Below the pieces are notes generated by a model. It made no database searches. It saw only the letters and a program-made list of their open reading frames with translations, and had not been told where the DNA came from. The position numbers were made by a program, and so were the translations under genes. From Blastococcus sp. CT_GayMR20 (GTDB taxonomy: Bacteria > Actinomycetota > Actinomycetes > Mycobacteriales > Geodermatophilaceae): DNA of 64,000 bases. The stretch spans positions 1-64,000 of the forward strand of contig NZ_SPQM01000007.1 of the NCBI RefSeq assembly GCF_004570345.1, in the 5' to 3' direction. Each line of letters opens with the position of its first letter. Positions within the stretch are counted from its first letter, which is position 1. This document shows positions 35,835-44,416 of this stretch, piece by piece.

Positions 35835-36899
35835 GTGGAGATACTGAGCTCGGGTCACGAACAGGTCGTCTTCTGCCAGGACGCCGACTCAGGGCTGAAG
35901 GCGGTCATCGCCGTCCACTCCACGGCGCTGGGCCCGGCGCTCGGCGGCACCCGCTTCTACCCGTACGCGAGCGAGGAAGCGGCGGTCGCCGACGCCCTGC
36001 GGCTGTCGAAGGCGATGTCGTACAAGAACAGCCTCGCCGGCCTCGACCTCGGCGGCGGCAAGGCCGTGATCATCGGCGACCCGCACACCGACAAGACCGA
36101 GGCGCTGCTGCGCGCCTACGGCCGGTTCGTCGAGGCGCTGGGCGGCCGGTACCTGACCGCCTGCGACGTCGGCACCTACAACGCCGACCTCGACGTGGTC
36201 GCCCGCGAGACCCGCTACGCGCACGGGCGGTCGGAGGCCTACGGCGGCTGCGGGGACTCCTCGGTGCTCACCGCCTACGGCGTCTTCCTCGGCATGCAGG
36301 CGGCCGCGCAGCACTGCTGGGGTGCACGGTCGCTGGCCGGCCGCACCGTCGCCGTGGCCGGCGCCGGCAAGGTGGGCTCGCACCTGATCGGGCACCTCGT
36401 CGAGGACGGCGCGGACGTGCTCGTCACCGACGTCGACCCGACCGCGGTCGAGCGGGTGCAGGCGCGTCACCCCTCGGTGAAGGCCGTGCCCGACACCGCG
36501 ACGCTGATCCGCACCTCGCACGACGTCTACTCCCCCAACGCCCTCGGCGGCGCGCTGGACCCCGGAACCGTGGCGGTCCTGCCGTCCCGGATCGTCTGCG
36601 GCGGCGCGAACAACCAACTCGCCACGGCCGAGGTCGCCGAGCAGCTGCGGGCCCGCGGCATCCTCTACGCCCCTGACTACCTGGTGAACGCCGGCGGGGT
36701 CATCCAGGTCGAGGACGAGCGGCACGGCTTCTCGTTCGACCGGGCCAAGGCGAGGGCGGACGGCATCGTCGACGTCGCGCTGCGGGTGTTCCGGGCCGCC
36801 GACGACGAGGGGGTCTCCCCCGCCGCGGCCGCCGACCGGCTGGCCGAGGAGCGCATGGCCACTGTCGGTCGGCTGGCCACCATCCGCCTGCCCCACTGA
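35835..36899 (+). CDS. Branched-chain/aromatic amino acid dehydrogenase (Val/Leu/Phe type)
   Basis: A 354-residue NAD-dependent dehydrogenase of the Glu/Leu/Phe/Val family. The catalytic region has [10 protein letters not shown], then [16 protein letters not shown] with the active-site lysine, and the second half has the Rossmann motif [13 protein letters not shown] near 174-186. It reversibly deaminates an amino acid to its 2-keto acid. In actinobacteria the usual substrate is valine or leucine, feeding branched-chain fatty acid precursors. Length and motifs are complete. The gene is monocistronic with a leaderless start. Confidence 0.92.
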   Translation: MEILSSGHEQVVFCQDADSGLKAVIAVHSTALGPALGGTRFYPYASEEAAVADALRLSKAMSYKNSLAGLDLGGGKAVIIGDPHTDKTEALLRAYGRFVEALGGRYLTACDVGTYNADLDVVARETRYAHGRSEAYGGCGDSSVLTAYGVFLGMQAAAQHCWGARSLAGRTVAVAGAGKVGSHLIGHLVEDGADVLVTDVDPTAVERVQARHPSVKAVPDTATLIRTSHDVYSPNALGGALDPGTVAVLPSRIVCGGANNQLATAEVAEQLRARGILYAPDYLVNAGGVIQVEDERHGFSFDRAKARADGIVDVALRVFRAADDEGVSPAAAADRLAEERMATVGRLATIRLPH

Positions 36900-37139
36900 A
36901 CCCGGTTCCCCACCGCCGCGGGAAGATCACCACTCGTCCAGCGGGGTCTCCCCCGCGGTGAGACACCGCTGACCCAGCGCTGATCGTGGTCGCGCTCCCC
37001 GTCGGAGGGAGGGACGTGTGCTCGGCGGCGGTCGGTGTCGTAAGGTTGTCCAAGACATTGTCACTCAGTCGGGGTCGCCAGGCGGGCCGTCCAGCCCGTG
37101 GGCTGGACTTCCGTACTCCGTAGCGAGGGGGTCGAGCCG
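36900..37139. other. Intergenic region before the DUF3073 gene
   Basis: These 240 bases lie between two plus-strand genes and contain no supportable gene. A TAAGGT box near 37040 followed by an AT-richer stretch is the likely promoter of the DUF3073 gene. Confidence 0.4.
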
Positions 37140-37370
37140 ATGGGGCGCGGCCGAGCGAAGGCCAAGCAGACACGCGTGGCCCGTGAGCTCAAGTACAGCT
37201 CACCCAACACCGACCTTTCTGCTCTGCAGAAAGAACTCACCGGTGCACCGTCGTCGTACACCGCCCCTGCGCGGCCGACGACGGACGACGACGAGGACGA
37301 GGACGACGTCTACGCCGACAAATGGGCGGACGACGACGCGGACGACGACTGGGCGGCCAGCCCTCGTTAG
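37140..37370 (+). CDS. DUF3073 protein
   Basis: A 76-residue basic-then-acidic protein. The N-terminal MGRGRAKAKQTRVARELKY is the unmistakable DUF3073 opening, followed by SSPNTDLSALQKEL; the C-terminus is a run of aspartates and glutamates. DUF3073 is confined to actinobacteria and commonly lies beside purM, as here. The function is unknown. GAGGGGG, 8 bases upstream, supports the ATG at 37140. Confidence 0.93.
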   Translation: MGRGRAKAKQTRVARELKYSSPNTDLSALQKELTGAPSSYTAPARPTTDDDEDEDDVYADKWADDDADDDWAASPR

Positions 37371-37378
37371 CCGCTGAA

Positions 37379-37434
37379 GGCCCCCGTCCAGAGGCTCGTC
37401 CCGAGCGTGCGAGGGATGAGGGGGACGGGGGTCC
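37379..37434 (-). repeat. Hairpin repeat copy A (between DUF3073 and purM)
   Basis: GGCCCCCGTCC (37379-37389) pairs with GGACGGGGGTCC (37423-37434) across a 33-base loop. Read on the minus strand the loop holds the family core CTCGCACGCTCGGG with its own inner stem. It follows the stops of two convergent genes and would terminate both. It shares arm layout and loop length with copies at 42.2 and 54.5 kb. Confidence 0.75.
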
Positions 37435-37439
37435 TCCTA

Positions 37440-38504
37440 CTAGCGGTAGGTGCCCACCAGATGGGCGGCGGGAGACCCGTCGTCCGCCCGGGGCTCGATG
37501 CTGCCCGCGACCCAGGCCGGGATCCCGGCGGCGACCAGCTGGGCGACCGCCGCGTCCGCGGCCTCGCCGGCGACGGCGGCGACCATGCCGACCCCGCAGT
37601 TGAACGCGCGCTCGGACTCCTCCCTGGGCACGCCGTGCTCCTCCATAAGGCGCACAGCTGCCGGCAGCGCCCAGGTGGCGCGGTCGAGGACGGCCGCCAG
37701 CCCGTCGGGCACCACGCGGGCGGTGTTGCCGGCCAGCCCGCCGCCGGTGATGTGCGCGAAGGCGTGCACGCTCCCGACCCCGAGCTCGGCGACGAGCGCC
37801 AGGCAGTCGCGGGCGTAGATACGCGTCGGCTCGAGGAGCTCCTCGCCCAGCGGCCGGTCCAGGCCGGCCGGCGTGGTGTGCAGGTCGAGCCCGGCGGCAG
37901 CGACGACCCGGCGCACCAGCGAGTAGCCGTTGGAGTGGAAACCGGACGAGGCCATCGCGATCACCGCGTCGCCGGCGGTCACCCGCTCGGGACCGAGGAC
38001 GGCGTCCGCTTCGACCACGCCCACCGCGGTGGCGGCGAGGTCGTACTCGTCGGCGTCCATCAGGTCGCCGTGCTCGGCGGTCTCCCCGCCGACGAGGGCC
38101 GCGCCGGCCTGCGTGCAGCCGGCCGCGATGCCCGTGACGATCGCGGCGATCCGCTCGGGGACGACCTTGCCGCAGGCCACGTAGTCCTGCAGGAACAGCG
38201 GCTCGGCGCCGCAGGCCACGAGGTCGTCCACGACCATCGCGACCAGGTCGATGCCGACCGTCTCGTGGCGGTCCAGCTGCCGCGCGAGCGCGATCTTCGT
38301 GCCGACGCCGTCCGTGGACGAGGCCAGCAGGGGCGTGCGGTACTTGGTCGTGTCCAGGGCGAAGAGCCCGGCGAAGCCGCCGAGGCCGCCCACGACCTCG
38401 GGCCGGTTGGTCTTCTCCACCGCCGCGCGCATCAGCGTGACGGCGCGCTCCCCCGCGTCGATGTCGACGCCGGAGGCCGCGTACGTGAACTGCTCGCCGC
38501 TCAC
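37440..38504 (-). CDS. purM: Phosphoribosylformylglycinamidine cyclo-ligase
   Basis: A 354-residue AIR synthetase; it closes the imidazole ring of FGAM to AIR using ATP (fifth step of purine synthesis). Hallmarks are YAASGVDIDAGE at the start, SSTDGVGTK near 62-70, GIDLVAMVVDDLV, GGETAEH and ASSGFHSNGYSL. Full length. The start overlaps the purF stop by four bases, so purF-purM are translationally coupled. Confidence 0.97.
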   Translation of the reverse strand: MSGEQFTYAASGVDIDAGERAVTLMRAAVEKTNRPEVVGGLGGFAGLFALDTTKYRTPLLASSTDGVGTKIALARQLDRHETVGIDLVAMVVDDLVACGAEPLFLQDYVACGKVVPERIAAIVTGIAAGCTQAGAALVGGETAEHGDLMDADEYDLAATAVGVVEADAVLGPERVTAGDAVIAMASSGFHSNGYSLVRRVVAAAGLDLHTTPAGLDRPLGEELLEPTRIYARDCLALVAELGVGSVHAFAHITGGGLAGNTARVVPDGLAAVLDRATWALPAAVRLMEEHGVPREESERAFNCGVGMVAAVAGEAADAAVAQLVAAGIPAWVAGSIEPRADDGSPAAHLVGTYR

Positions 38505-40039
38505 GGCCTGGTGAGCGCGTCCTCGGCGCCGCCCGGCACGTTCGCGCTGCCGGCCCGCTGTCCGGTCCAGCCACTGATGGCGCGGTGCTCGATCCCCTCG
38601 AGGACGTGCTTGCCCAGCACCTCCGACTCACCCAGCGGGATCGGGTACTGACCGGTGAAGCACGCGGTGCAGAGCCGGTTGGCCGGCTGCTCGGTCGCGG
38701 CGATCAGGCCCTGCTCGGAGACGTAGCCGAGCGAGTCGGCGTTGATCGAGGCGCGGACGCCGTCGATGTCGAGGCCGTTGGCGACGAGTTCGGCGCGGCT
38801 GGCGAAGTCGATCCCGTAGAAGCAGGGCCACTTCACCGGCGGCGAGGAGATGCGCACGTGCACCTCGATCGCGCCCGCCTCGCGCAGCATGCGGATGAGC
38901 GCCCGCTGGGTGTTGCCGCGCACGATCGAGTCGTCGACGACGACCAGCCGCTTGCCGCGGATGACGTCGCGCAGCGGGTTGAGCTTCAGCCGGATGCCCA
39001 GCTGGCGGATCGTCTGCGACGGCTGGATGAAGGTGCGCCCGACGTAGGAGTTCTTCACCAGGCCCAGGCCGTACGGGATGCCCGACGCCTCGGCGTAGCC
39101 GACGGCCGCCGGGGTGCCCGACTCCGGCACCGGGATCACCAGGTCGGCCTCGGCCGGGTGCTCCTTGGCCAGCCGGCGGCCGATCTCGACGCGGGCGGCG
39201 TGCACCCCGCGGCCGGAGATGGTCGTGTCGGGCCGCGCGAGGTAGACGTACTCGAAGACGCAGCCCTTGGGCTCGGGATGGGCGAAGTGCTGGCTGCGCA
39301 GCCCGTTCTCGTCGATGGCGATGAGCTCGCCCGGTTCGACCTCGCGGACCACGGAGGCACCGACGATGTCGAGCGCTGCGGTCTCGCTGGCGACGACCCA
39401 GCCCCTCTCGAGCCGGCCGAGGACCAGGGGCCGGACACCCTGCGGGTCGCGCGCGGCATAGAGGGTGTCCTCGTCCATGAAGGTGATCGAGAAGGCCCCC
39501 CGCAGCTGCGGGAGCACCTCCATCGCCGCGGCCTCGATGGACAGGTCCGGGTGGGCGGCGATGAGCGCGGTGATCAGGTCGGAGTCGGTCGTGGCCGAGA
39601 AGACTCCGGGCACGCCGGCGTCGGCCGCCTTCGTCGCGAGCTCGGAGGTGTTGACCAGGTTGCCGTTGTGGCACAACGCCAGCCCGGTGCCGGCCTCGGT
39701 GGTGCGGAACGTCGGCTGCGCGTTCTCCCACGTCGACGCACCGGTCGTGGAGTACCGGGTGTGGCCGACCGCGATGTGCCCGCGGAGGCTGCCCAGGGTG
39801 GCCTCGTCGAAGACCTGGCTGACCAGCCCGAGATCCTTGTAGACCACGACCGAGGCGCCGTCGGACACCGCGATGCCCGCCGCCTCCTGACCGCGGTGCT
39901 GGAGCGCGTACAGGCCGAAATAGGTCAGCTTCGCGACCTCTTCGCCCGGCGCCCAGACCCCGAAGACGCCACAGGCGTCCTGGGGACCAGGAGAGTGGGG
40001 ATCGAGGTCGTGCGTCAGCCGTCCATCACCGCGGGGCAC
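38501..40039 (-). CDS. purF: Amidophosphoribosyltransferase
   Basis: A 512-residue enzyme starting purine synthesis: PRPP plus glutamine to phosphoribosylamine. The GTG at 40039 is chosen because a TACCCT -10 box lies exactly 6 bases upstream; it leaves a 22-residue propeptide before catalytic Cys23 (DACGVFG). The glutaminase domain continues with TRYSTTG and NGNLVNT, and the PRPP-binding site is VVVDDSIVRGNT. Late cysteines (CTACFTG) match the Fe-S-containing Bacillus-type enzymes. Its end overlaps purM. Confidence 0.96.
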   Translation of the reverse strand: MPRGDGRLTHDLDPHSPGPQDACGVFGVWAPGEEVAKLTYFGLYALQHRGQEAAGIAVSDGASVVVYKDLGLVSQVFDEATLGSLRGHIAVGHTRYSTTGASTWENAQPTFRTTEAGTGLALCHNGNLVNTSELATKAADAGVPGVFSATTDSDLITALIAAHPDLSIEAAAMEVLPQLRGAFSITFMDEDTLYAARDPQGVRPLVLGRLERGWVVASETAALDIVGASVVREVEPGELIAIDENGLRSQHFAHPEPKGCVFEYVYLARPDTTISGRGVHAARVEIGRRLAKEHPAEADLVIPVPESGTPAAVGYAEASGIPYGLGLVKNSYVGRTFIQPSQTIRQLGIRLKLNPLRDVIRGKRLVVVDDSIVRGNTQRALIRMLREAGAIEVHVRISSPPVKWPCFYGIDFASRAELVANGLDIDGVRASINADSLGYVSEQGLIAATEQPANRLCTACFTGQYPIPLGESEVLGKHVLEGIEHRAISGWTGQRAGSANVPGGAEDALTRP

Positions 40040-40045
40040 CTGTTG

Positions 40046-40051
40046 AGGGTA
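40046..40051 (-). promoter_or_regulatory. -10 box of the leaderless purF-purM operon
   Basis: TACCCT on the minus strand, 6 bases before the GTG at 40039. Confidence 0.65.
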
Positions 40052-40173
40052 CCGGCGTGGACGACGGTTCCCGGGGCGGGTGGGGTGAAGGTGGCCACTG
40101 TTCGACATGGCATCACTGGGCGCGGTCCCGTCGTCCCTGCGTCATGCTGGACGTCTCCGGAGAGGAGGGTCCG

Positions 40174-40470
40174 ATGCCCAGCGACCGACCCGACCCGAGC
40201 GACTTCCTCGCGATGGCCCAACGGATGATGCGCGAGCTGTTCGGCGACGCGCACGGCGACGAGGACCCGTGGGCGGCGGCGACCCGCTCGGCGCGGGAGT
40301 CCCGCGGCCGCGAGCCGAGCGCCCAGCAGCAGCGCGAGAACCTCACGTTCGCACTCGCGACGCGTGCCGTCGAGGCGCTCGAGGACCTGGCGCTGAACGT
40401 CGCCGCGATCCGCCAGCGCATGGAACGCACCGGCCCCCACCCGGACGGGGACGACGCGACCGGGCGGTGA
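40174..40470 (+). CDS. Small hypothetical protein
   Basis: A 98-residue soluble protein; the ATG at 40174 is preceded by AGAGGAGG. It is mostly helical, with an N-terminal helix (FLAMAQRMMRELFG), a charged linker and a second helix pair (LATRAVEALEDLALNVAAIRQ). The family is unknown to me. It is divergent from purF and converges on an MBL hydrolase. Confidence 0.7.
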   Translation: MPSDRPDPSDFLAMAQRMMRELFGDAHGDEDPWAAATRSARESRGREPSAQQQRENLTFALATRAVEALEDLALNVAAIRQRMERTGPHPDGDDATGR

Positions 40471-40479
40471 TCGCCGGGC

Positions 40480-41088
40480 TCAGCCGATGGTGGGGAGCTC
40501 CGCCGCGATCGTCGTGTCGTCGCCGTGCCCGGTCCGCACCACCGTGTTGCCGTTCAGCGTGAACAGCTCGGACCGGATGGAGTGCTCGATCGTGGGCCGG
40601 TCGCTGTAGGAGCGGCCGGTCGCCCCCGGGCCGCCGTGGAACAGCGTGTCGCCGGTGAAGACGGTGCCCAGGTCGGGCGCGTGCAGGCAGACGCTGCCCG
40701 GCGAGTGACCGGGCGTGTGCAGGGTGACCAGCTCGATGCCGGCCACGGTGAACCTGCTGGCCGATGTCAGCTCGGAATCGGGTTCGGCGTCGGTGTGCAC
40801 GACGTCCCACAGCATCCGGTCCATCGGGTGGAACCAGATCGGCGCGCCGGTGGCCTCGCGCAGGGCCGGCGCCGCAGTGATGTGGTCGTTGTGGCCGTGG
40901 GTGAGCACGATCGCGGTCACCCGGCGGCCGCCGATCCCCTCCACGATGGGCGCCGCGTCGTGGGGCGCGTCGATGACGAGCACCTCGTCGTCGTCACCGA
41001 CGAGCCAGACGTTGTTCTCGACGTCGAAGTCCTGCCCGTCGAGGCTGAAGACGCCGGGGACGACGACCTTGTCGACGCGGGGGGTCAC
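40480..41088 (-). CDS. MBL-fold hydrolase partnered with mscR
   Basis: A 202-residue metallo-beta-lactamase-fold enzyme with [22 protein letters not shown] and [10 protein letters not shown] motifs and a late TGHGDDTTI. Its GTG start overlaps the mscR stop as GTGA. The same gene pair is found in mycobacteria (Rv2259/Rv2260). It most likely hydrolyses the S-formylmycothiol made by MscR, playing the part S-formylglutathione hydrolase plays elsewhere; that reaction is inferred. Confidence 0.9.
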   Translation of the reverse strand: MTPRVDKVVVPGVFSLDGQDFDVENNVWLVGDDDEVLVIDAPHDAAPIVEGIGGRRVTAIVLTHGHNDHITAAPALREATGAPIWFHPMDRMLWDVVHTDAEPDSELTSASRFTVAGIELVTLHTPGHSPGSVCLHAPDLGTVFTGDTLFHGGPGATGRSYSDRPTIEHSIRSELFTLNGNTVVRTGHGDDTTIAAELPTIG

Positions 41089-42173
41089 TTCAGGACCACC
41101 ACGGACCGCAGCACCTCGCCCCGGTGCATCTTCTCGAACGCCTCCTCGACGTCCTCGAGACCGATCGTCTCGGAGACGAAGGCGTCGAGGTCGAAGCGGC
41201 CCTGCAGGTAGAGGTCGATGAGCATCGGGAAGTCGCGGCTCGGGAGGCAGTCGCCGTACCAGGAGGACTTGATCGCCCCGCCCCGGCCGAAGATCTCGAT
41301 GGCCGGGAGCTCGATGCTCATGCCCGGCGTCGGGACGCCGACCATCACCACCCGGCCGGCGAGGTCGCGGGCGTAGAACGCCTGCTCGAACACCTTCGGG
41401 TGCCCGACCGCGTCGATGGCGACGTCCACCCCGAACCCTCCGGTCAGGGCCTTGATGGCCTCGACCGCGTCGGTCTCGGACGAGTTGACCGTGTGGGTGG
41501 CGCCCATGCCCTTGGCCCACTCGAGCTTCTTGTCGGAGATGTCGACGGCGATGATCGTCGTCGCGCCGGCCAACCGGGCGCCGGCGATGGCGGCGTCGCC
41601 CACACCGCCGCAGCCGAAGACCGCGACGCTCTCGCCGCGCTGCACGCCGCCGGTGTTGATCGCGGCGCCGACGCCGGCCATGACCCCGCAGCCGAGCAGG
41701 CCCGCCGCCGTCGGCGGGGCGGCCGGGTCGACCTTCGTGCACTGCCCGGAGTGCACCAGCGTCTTCTCGACGAAGGCCCCGATGCCCAGCGCCGGGGAGA
41801 GCTCGGTGCCGTCGGCCAGGGTCATCTTCTGGGCGGCGTTGTGGGTCGCGAAGCAGTACTGCGGCTGGCCCTTCAGGCAGGCGCGGCACTGCCCGCAGAC
41901 CGCCCGCCAGTTGAGGATCACGTAGTCGCCGACGGCCACGTTCGTCACGCCCGCGCCGACGGCCGACACGACACCCGCCGCCTCGTGGCCGAGGAGGAAC
42001 GGGAAGTCGTCGTTGATGCCGCCCTCGCGGTAGTGCAGGTCGGTGTGGCACACGCCGCACGCCTGCACGTCCACGACCGCCTCACCCGGACCCGGATCGG
42101 GCACGAGAATCGTCTCGATACTGACCGGTGCACCCTTGCTGCGGGCGACGACGCCCTTCACCTCGTAGGCCAT
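41085..42173 (-). CDS. mscR: S-(hydroxymethyl)mycothiol dehydrogenase
   Basis: A 362-residue zinc alcohol dehydrogenase. Catalytic zinc ligands are in [14 protein letters not shown] and GHEAAG, structural zinc cysteines in [15 protein letters not shown], and the NAD-binding turn is [12 protein letters not shown]. The sequence matches mycothiol-dependent formaldehyde dehydrogenases (MscR/AdhE2) much better than glutathione-type ADH3, and the coupled MBL gene supports this. It oxidises the formaldehyde-mycothiol adduct and also acts as nitrosothiol reductase. It implies the organism makes mycothiol. Confidence 0.93.
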   Translation of the reverse strand: MAYEVKGVVARSKGAPVSIETILVPDPGPGEAVVDVQACGVCHTDLHYREGGINDDFPFLLGHEAAGVVSAVGAGVTNVAVGDYVILNWRAVCGQCRACLKGQPQYCFATHNAAQKMTLADGTELSPALGIGAFVEKTLVHSGQCTKVDPAAPPTAAGLLGCGVMAGVGAAINTGGVQRGESVAVFGCGGVGDAAIAGARLAGATTIIAVDISDKKLEWAKGMGATHTVNSSETDAVEAIKALTGGFGVDVAIDAVGHPKVFEQAFYARDLAGRVVMVGVPTPGMSIELPAIEIFGRGGAIKSSWYGDCLPSRDFPMLIDLYLQGRFDLDAFVSETIGLEDVEEAFEKMHRGEVLRSVVVLK

Positions 42174-42179
42174 GGGCCG

Positions 42180-42185
42180 AGCCTA
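42180..42185 (-). promoter_or_regulatory. -10 box of the leaderless mscR operon
   Basis: TAGGCT on the minus strand, 6 bases before the ATG at 42173. Hairpin repeat copy B begins only a few bases further upstream, in the place of the -35 region. Confidence 0.7.
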
Positions 42186-42194
42186 GTGAAAGGA

Positions 42195-42245
42195 CCCTCC
42201 TGCCCCCCAGCGCTCGCAAGCTCGCGCCGGGCCCCTGCAGGAGGG
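42195..42245 (+). repeat. Hairpin repeat copy B (mscR/MFS divergent region)
   Basis: CCCTCCTGC (42195-42203) pairs perfectly with GCAGGAGGG (42237-42245) across a 33-base loop with core CTCGCAAGCTCGCG. The flanks are GGA before and CC after, as in copy C. It lies between two divergent genes, so it cannot act as an ordinary terminator here. Confidence 0.8.
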
Positions 42246-42375
42246 CCGCACACTCCTTCAACGCGCGGGTAGGCGCGGGCCGTCGTACGGTCCGACCCGG
42301 TCGCGGCGAATCTCACAGCACGCGGCCCTATTGCGTCCGACCGTTTCGTCCCGCCCGCTCCCGGAGGTTGCATCC

Positions 42376-43800
42376 GTGGCAGTTCCCAGCTTCCTCGCCC
42401 GGGAGCGCATCGTCGCTCGACCGGGGTTCAACCGCTGGCTGATCCCGCCGGCAGCGCTCGCCGTCCACCTCTGCATCGGCCAGGCCTACGCGACCAGCGT
42501 CTACAAGACCGCGCTGGTCGAGCACTTCGACACGAGCCTGACCGCGATCGGCATCATCTTCTCGATCGCCATCGTGATGCTCGGACTGTCCGCGGCCCTC
42601 TTCGGCACCTGGGTGGACCGGAACGGCCCCCGGGCGGCGATGTTCACCTCCGCGGTCTTCTGGGTCTCGGGCTTCCTCGTCGGCTCGCTCGGCATCGCCA
42701 CCGAGCAGCTGTGGCTGCTGTACCTCGGCTACGGCGTCCTCGGCGGCATCGGCCTCGGCATCGGCTACATCTCGCCGGTCTCCACGCTGATCAAGTGGTT
42801 CCCCGACCGTCCGGGCCTGGCCACGGGCATGGCCATCATGGGCTTCGGCGGCGGCGCGCTCATCGCCTCACCGCTGTCGCGCCAGCTGATGAGCTTCTAC
42901 GACCCGGACTACGTGCCGACCGACGCCGCGTCGGTGGCCAGCGGCGACGCCGTCGCCAAGCTGTTCCTGACGCTGGGCGTGCTCTACCTGCTGTTCATGA
43001 TGTTCGGCGCCTTCCTGGTGCGGGTGCCCGCCGCGGACTGGAGGCCGGAGGGCTTCGACCCGTCGACGGTGAAGAAGAAGGCGCTGGTCACCACGGAGAA
43101 CGTGTCGGCGAACAACGCGGTCAGGACTCCGCAGTTCTGGCTGCTGTGGATCGTCCTCTTCTGCAACGTCACCGCGGGGATCGGCATCCTGGAGCAGGCG
43201 TCTCCGATGATCCAGGACTTCTTCCGCACCGGTGACGGGTCGCTCGTCGCGGCCTCGGCGGCCGCGGGCTTCGTCGGTGTCCTGTCCCTGTTCAACATGG
43301 GCGGCCGGTTCATCTGGTCGACGACGTCGGACTACATCGGCCGCAAGCCGATCTACATGGTCTATCTCGGCGTCGGGATCGTGCTCTATCTCGTGCTGGC
43401 GACGCTCGGCAGCTCCGCCACCTGGATCTTCGTCATCACCGCCGCCCTGATCATCAGCTTCTACGGCGGCGGTTTCGCCACGGTCCCGGCGTACCTGCGC
43501 GACCTCTTCGGCACCTTCCAGGTCGGCGCGATCCACGGCCGGCTGCTGACCGCCTGGGCGGCAGCGGGCGTCGCCGGTCCCCTGATCATCAACGGGGTGC
43601 TGGACGCGCGTGGCACGCCCGGTCAGCTCGTGGCCGGTGACTACCGCCCGGCCCTCTTCATCATGGTCGGCCTGCTGGCCGTCGGCTTCGTCGCGAACCT
43701 GCTCGTGAAGCCGGTGGCCGCCAAGTGGCACGAGTCGGCCGATGCCGTCGAGGAGTTCACCCACGAGCACCACACCCCGGAACGGAGCGCCGCCCGATGA
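42376..43800 (+). CDS. OFA-type major facilitator (oxalate/formate antiporter family)
   Basis: A 474-residue transporter with 12 transmembrane helices; the GTG at 42376 has GGAGG 8 bases upstream. Family hallmarks are RWLIPPAALAVHLCIGQAYA near the start, WVDRNGPRAAMF after helix 2 and GYISPVSTLIKWFPDRPG. The second half repeats the pattern with NMGGRFIWSTTSDYIGRK. OFA proteins exchange oxalate and formate or move other monocarboxylates. It is translationally coupled to a 49-residue partner. Confidence 0.92.
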   Translation: MAVPSFLARERIVARPGFNRWLIPPAALAVHLCIGQAYATSVYKTALVEHFDTSLTAIGIIFSIAIVMLGLSAALFGTWVDRNGPRAAMFTSAVFWVSGFLVGSLGIATEQLWLLYLGYGVLGGIGLGIGYISPVSTLIKWFPDRPGLATGMAIMGFGGGALIASPLSRQLMSFYDPDYVPTDAASVASGDAVAKLFLTLGVLYLLFMMFGAFLVRVPAADWRPEGFDPSTVKKKALVTTENVSANNAVRTPQFWLLWIVLFCNVTAGIGILEQASPMIQDFFRTGDGSLVAASAAAGFVGVLSLFNMGGRFIWSTTSDYIGRKPIYMVYLGVGIVLYLVLATLGSSATWIFVITAALIISFYGGGFATVPAYLRDLFGTFQVGAIHGRLLTAWAAAGVAGPLIINGVLDARGTPGQLVAGDYRPALFIMVGLLAVGFVANLLVKPVAAKWHESADAVEEFTHEHHTPERSAAR

Positions 43801-43946
43801 GCTCGGCCCTGTCGACCAACGACCGTCCCGCCACCACCCACACCCCGGCGGGGCTCATCGCCTTCGCCTGGACGCTGGTGGGGGTACCGCTGGCCTACGG
43901 CCTGTTCCAGACCGTCAAGACCGCCCTCAAGCTCTTCACCGGGTAG
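43797..43946 (+). CDS. MFS transporter small subunit
   Basis: A 49-residue protein whose ATG overlaps the transporter stop codon (ATGA). It has a polar N-terminus and one transmembrane helix (GLIAFAWTLVGVPLAYGLF), ending QTVKTALKLFTG. Such single-helix partners accompany OFA-type transporters in many actinobacteria and probably bind or stabilise them; their mechanism is not established. Confidence 0.85.
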   Translation: MSSALSTNDRPATTHTPAGLIAFAWTLVGVPLAYGLFQTVKTALKLFTG

Positions 43947-44035
43947 TTCCGGTCGTGCCGAGTGGGCTCCGGAGGGGTGCGCACAGGCGCGACGCAGCGG
44001 CTCGGCTCAGCTGAGGACGGCTCCTGGCCGCTGTG

Positions 44036-44416
44036 TCACCTGCGGAGCGGTGACAGAGGGAGCAGAGCACTCAGGTCGGCGCGGTTGCCGCTGGCGACGA
44101 CATGTCCGGCGGCGACCGCGTCGTCCCACGTCGTGGCACCGGTCGCGAGCCGGAGCCAGGTCGCCGCGTCTGTCTCGACGACGTTGGGCGGCGTGCCCCG
44201 CGTGTGCCGCGGCCCCTCCACGCACTGGACGGCGACGTGCGGCGGGACCCGCAACTCCACCGAGCGGCCGGGCACCTGCTGCGCCAGCCACCGGGCGGTC
44301 GTCCTGACCGCGGCGCCGACCACGGAGCGCGGCGGCTGGTCGGCCTCGCCGGCGAGCCACGGCCGCACCGGGTCGACGGCGGCCCGCAGCTCCTCGGCCG
44401 GGATCGGGGCCGGCAT
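44036..44416 (-). CDS. SCP2-like sterol-carrier-family protein
   Basis: A 126-residue protein of the sterol carrier/MDMPI-C-like fold: [16 protein letters not shown] followed by [11 protein letters not shown] and [24 protein letters not shown], the usual end of this domain. Its ATG overlaps the purL stop by one base (TGATG). The purL-SCP2 link is common in actinobacteria, yet no purine-related role is known. Confidence 0.88.
   Translation of the reverse strand: MPAPIPAEELRAAVDPVRPWLAGEADQPPRSVVGAAVRTTARWLAQQVPGRSVELRVPPHVAVQCVEGPRHTRGTPPNVVETDAATWLRLATGATTWDDAVAAGHVVASGNRADLSALLPLSPLRR

Noticed and set aside
38585..40228. Open frame of 547 codons antisense to purF
   Set aside because: Composition bias (Arg/Gly/Val-rich, no motif); purF on the other strand is certain.
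42195..42245. Ordinary transcription terminator
   Set aside because: It lies between two divergent genes, where neither transcript ends; better explained as a dispersed repeat.
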